A stretch of DNA of 64,000 nucleotides from Aquimarina latercula DSM 2041 (GTDB taxonomy: Bacteria > Bacteroidota > Bacteroidia > Flavobacteriales > Flavobacteriaceae). The notes under the pieces were generated by a model. That model saw only the letters and a program-made list of their open reading frames with translations, was not told the origin of the DNA and did not search any database. Below are positions 63,467 through 64,000 of this stretch, one piece after another; position 1 is the stretch's first letter; each line of letters begins with the position of its first letter. The DNA lies in assembly GCF_000430645.1 (NCBI RefSeq), contig NZ_AUMK01000004.1, forward strand, positions 620,001 to 684,000. The letters are read 5' to 3'. The position numbers and the translations under genes are program-made.

Positions 63467-64000
63467 TTATCTGTTAATATATAAGTAACCTGCTTTATAC
63501 GTATTTACTCCTCTAGCATTTATGTATTCTAAAACATAATAATAGGTACCTACAGGTAATTTATTATTCTGCGAAATAGTAACTCTTCCATTACTTATTC
63601 CTGCAAACAATTCTACACCTGGTTGTTCATAACCATCTTCTTCAAACACCTGAACTCCCCATCTGTTATAAATTCGTAATGTATTATCTGGGAAGTTTCT
63701 TAACCCTACAATCCTGAAATCATCATTGATTCCATCTCCATTAGGAGTTATACCAGTATAGATTATGATTGGATCATCAGGATCTGTAAATACTCCTTCG
63801 ATAATTGTTACCGTTTCATCTTCTGCATCTCCATCATTATCAAGATCTACATCTGTTGTATCTGTAGGATCATCAGAAAGATCAATAACATCATCTCCAT
63901 TTGGATCCTGACCAGTCACTGTAGCTTGATTTATAACTTCTCCTAATAGAATATCCTCTGCCGTTAATACATAAGTAGCAGTGAATGTGGTCATATCTAT
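63467..64000 (-). CDS. T9SS type-B cargo (adhesin-like), 5' part outside window
   Basis: The frame is open to the window edge, so only the last about 177 codons are seen. The N-terminal part contains [24 protein letters not shown], a DUF11/DUF7507-like surface-repeat pattern, followed by DNDGDAEDE acidic loops. The last about 90 residues are a type-B sorting domain: [28 protein letters not shown] and YVLEY...GYLYINR. Probably a giant cell-surface adhesin carried by the PorP/SprF protein. Confidence 0.85.
   Translation of the reverse strand: MDMTTFTATYVLTAEDILLGEVINQATVTGQDPNGDDVIDLSDDPTDTTDVDLDNDGDAEDETVTIIEGVFTDPDDPIIIYTGITPNGDGINDDFRIVGLRNFPDNTLRIYNRWGVQVFEEDGYEQPGVELFAGISNGRVTISQNNKLPVGTYYYVLEYINARGVNTYKAGYLYINR

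Noticed and set aside
1..64000. CRISPR arrays, insertion sequences and phage genes
   Set aside because: No spaced direct repeats of CRISPR type, no transposase or integrase and no phage structural genes were seen.

Overview
The window is from an AT-rich marine-type flavobacterium (Bacteroidota, Flavobacteriaceae; an Aquimarina-like genome is my best guess, from gene content only). The evidence is type IX secretion (T9SS) sorting domains, PorP/SprF, PorE-like and PorV/PorQ-like proteins, promoters of the TAnnTTTG class, the absence of Shine-Dalgarno sequences, and many TTG/GTG starts.

Layout. 1-7.8 kb: accessory region with a TPR-CHAT protease (cut by the window edge), a LytS-type sensor kinase, a LytTR response regulator, four short double-glycine-leader peptides with exactly four cysteines each, and an outer-membrane-type protein. 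7.9-13.3 kb: recQ, then the kdsD-tatC-AhpD-like-lptB block. 13.3-18.1 kb: minus-strand operon of pssA, two lipoproteins (one DUF3160) and a CapA-like phosphoesterase. 18.2-31.8 kb: PorV/PorQ-like protein, lnt, lectin-domain protein, ABC-F ATPase, a decayed methyltransferase, LolD-like ATPase, Na+/solute symporter, CoA-binding protein, TonB-type receptor, fabH. 32.0-33.7 kb: gene-poor stretch with a lone T9SS-tail-like protein, small ORFs and three successive terminators. 33.7-42.3 kb: ABC1 kinase with TetR regulator, htpG, membrane LuxR-type regulator, DUF2723 glycosyltransferase-like protein. 42.4-44.5 kb: small redox operon with a cysteine-tailed MarR regulator. 44.7-57.2 kb: lipoproteins, astacin protease, DoxX proteins, AlkB, AraC regulator, S1/P1 nuclease, hydrolases, M61 peptidase, DUF819 transporter and a fifth GG peptide. 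57.4-64 kb: tRNA-Thr, manA, bcp, queD, idi and a PorE-like/PorP/giant adhesin locus.

The most interesting part is 4.0-7.8 kb. All four clustered peptide genes carry, 27-29 nt before the ATG, interlocking inverted repeats with identical geometry (stem 7, loop 3, stem 6, no gap, loop 7) and compensatory base changes. This is what an H-type RNA pseudoknot in the 5' leader would look like. Each gene ends in its own terminator. A 12-nt direct repeat with a 21-nt period, the geometry of LytTR binding sites, lies between the response regulator and the first peptide. Together they suggest a two-component-controlled secreted-peptide system (signal, toxin or bacteriocin-like) with RNA-level control.

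A second regulatory prediction concerns a TTAG-N5-CTAA operator found at three places in the 42.4-43.9 kb redox operon, including over the promoter of its own MarR gene.
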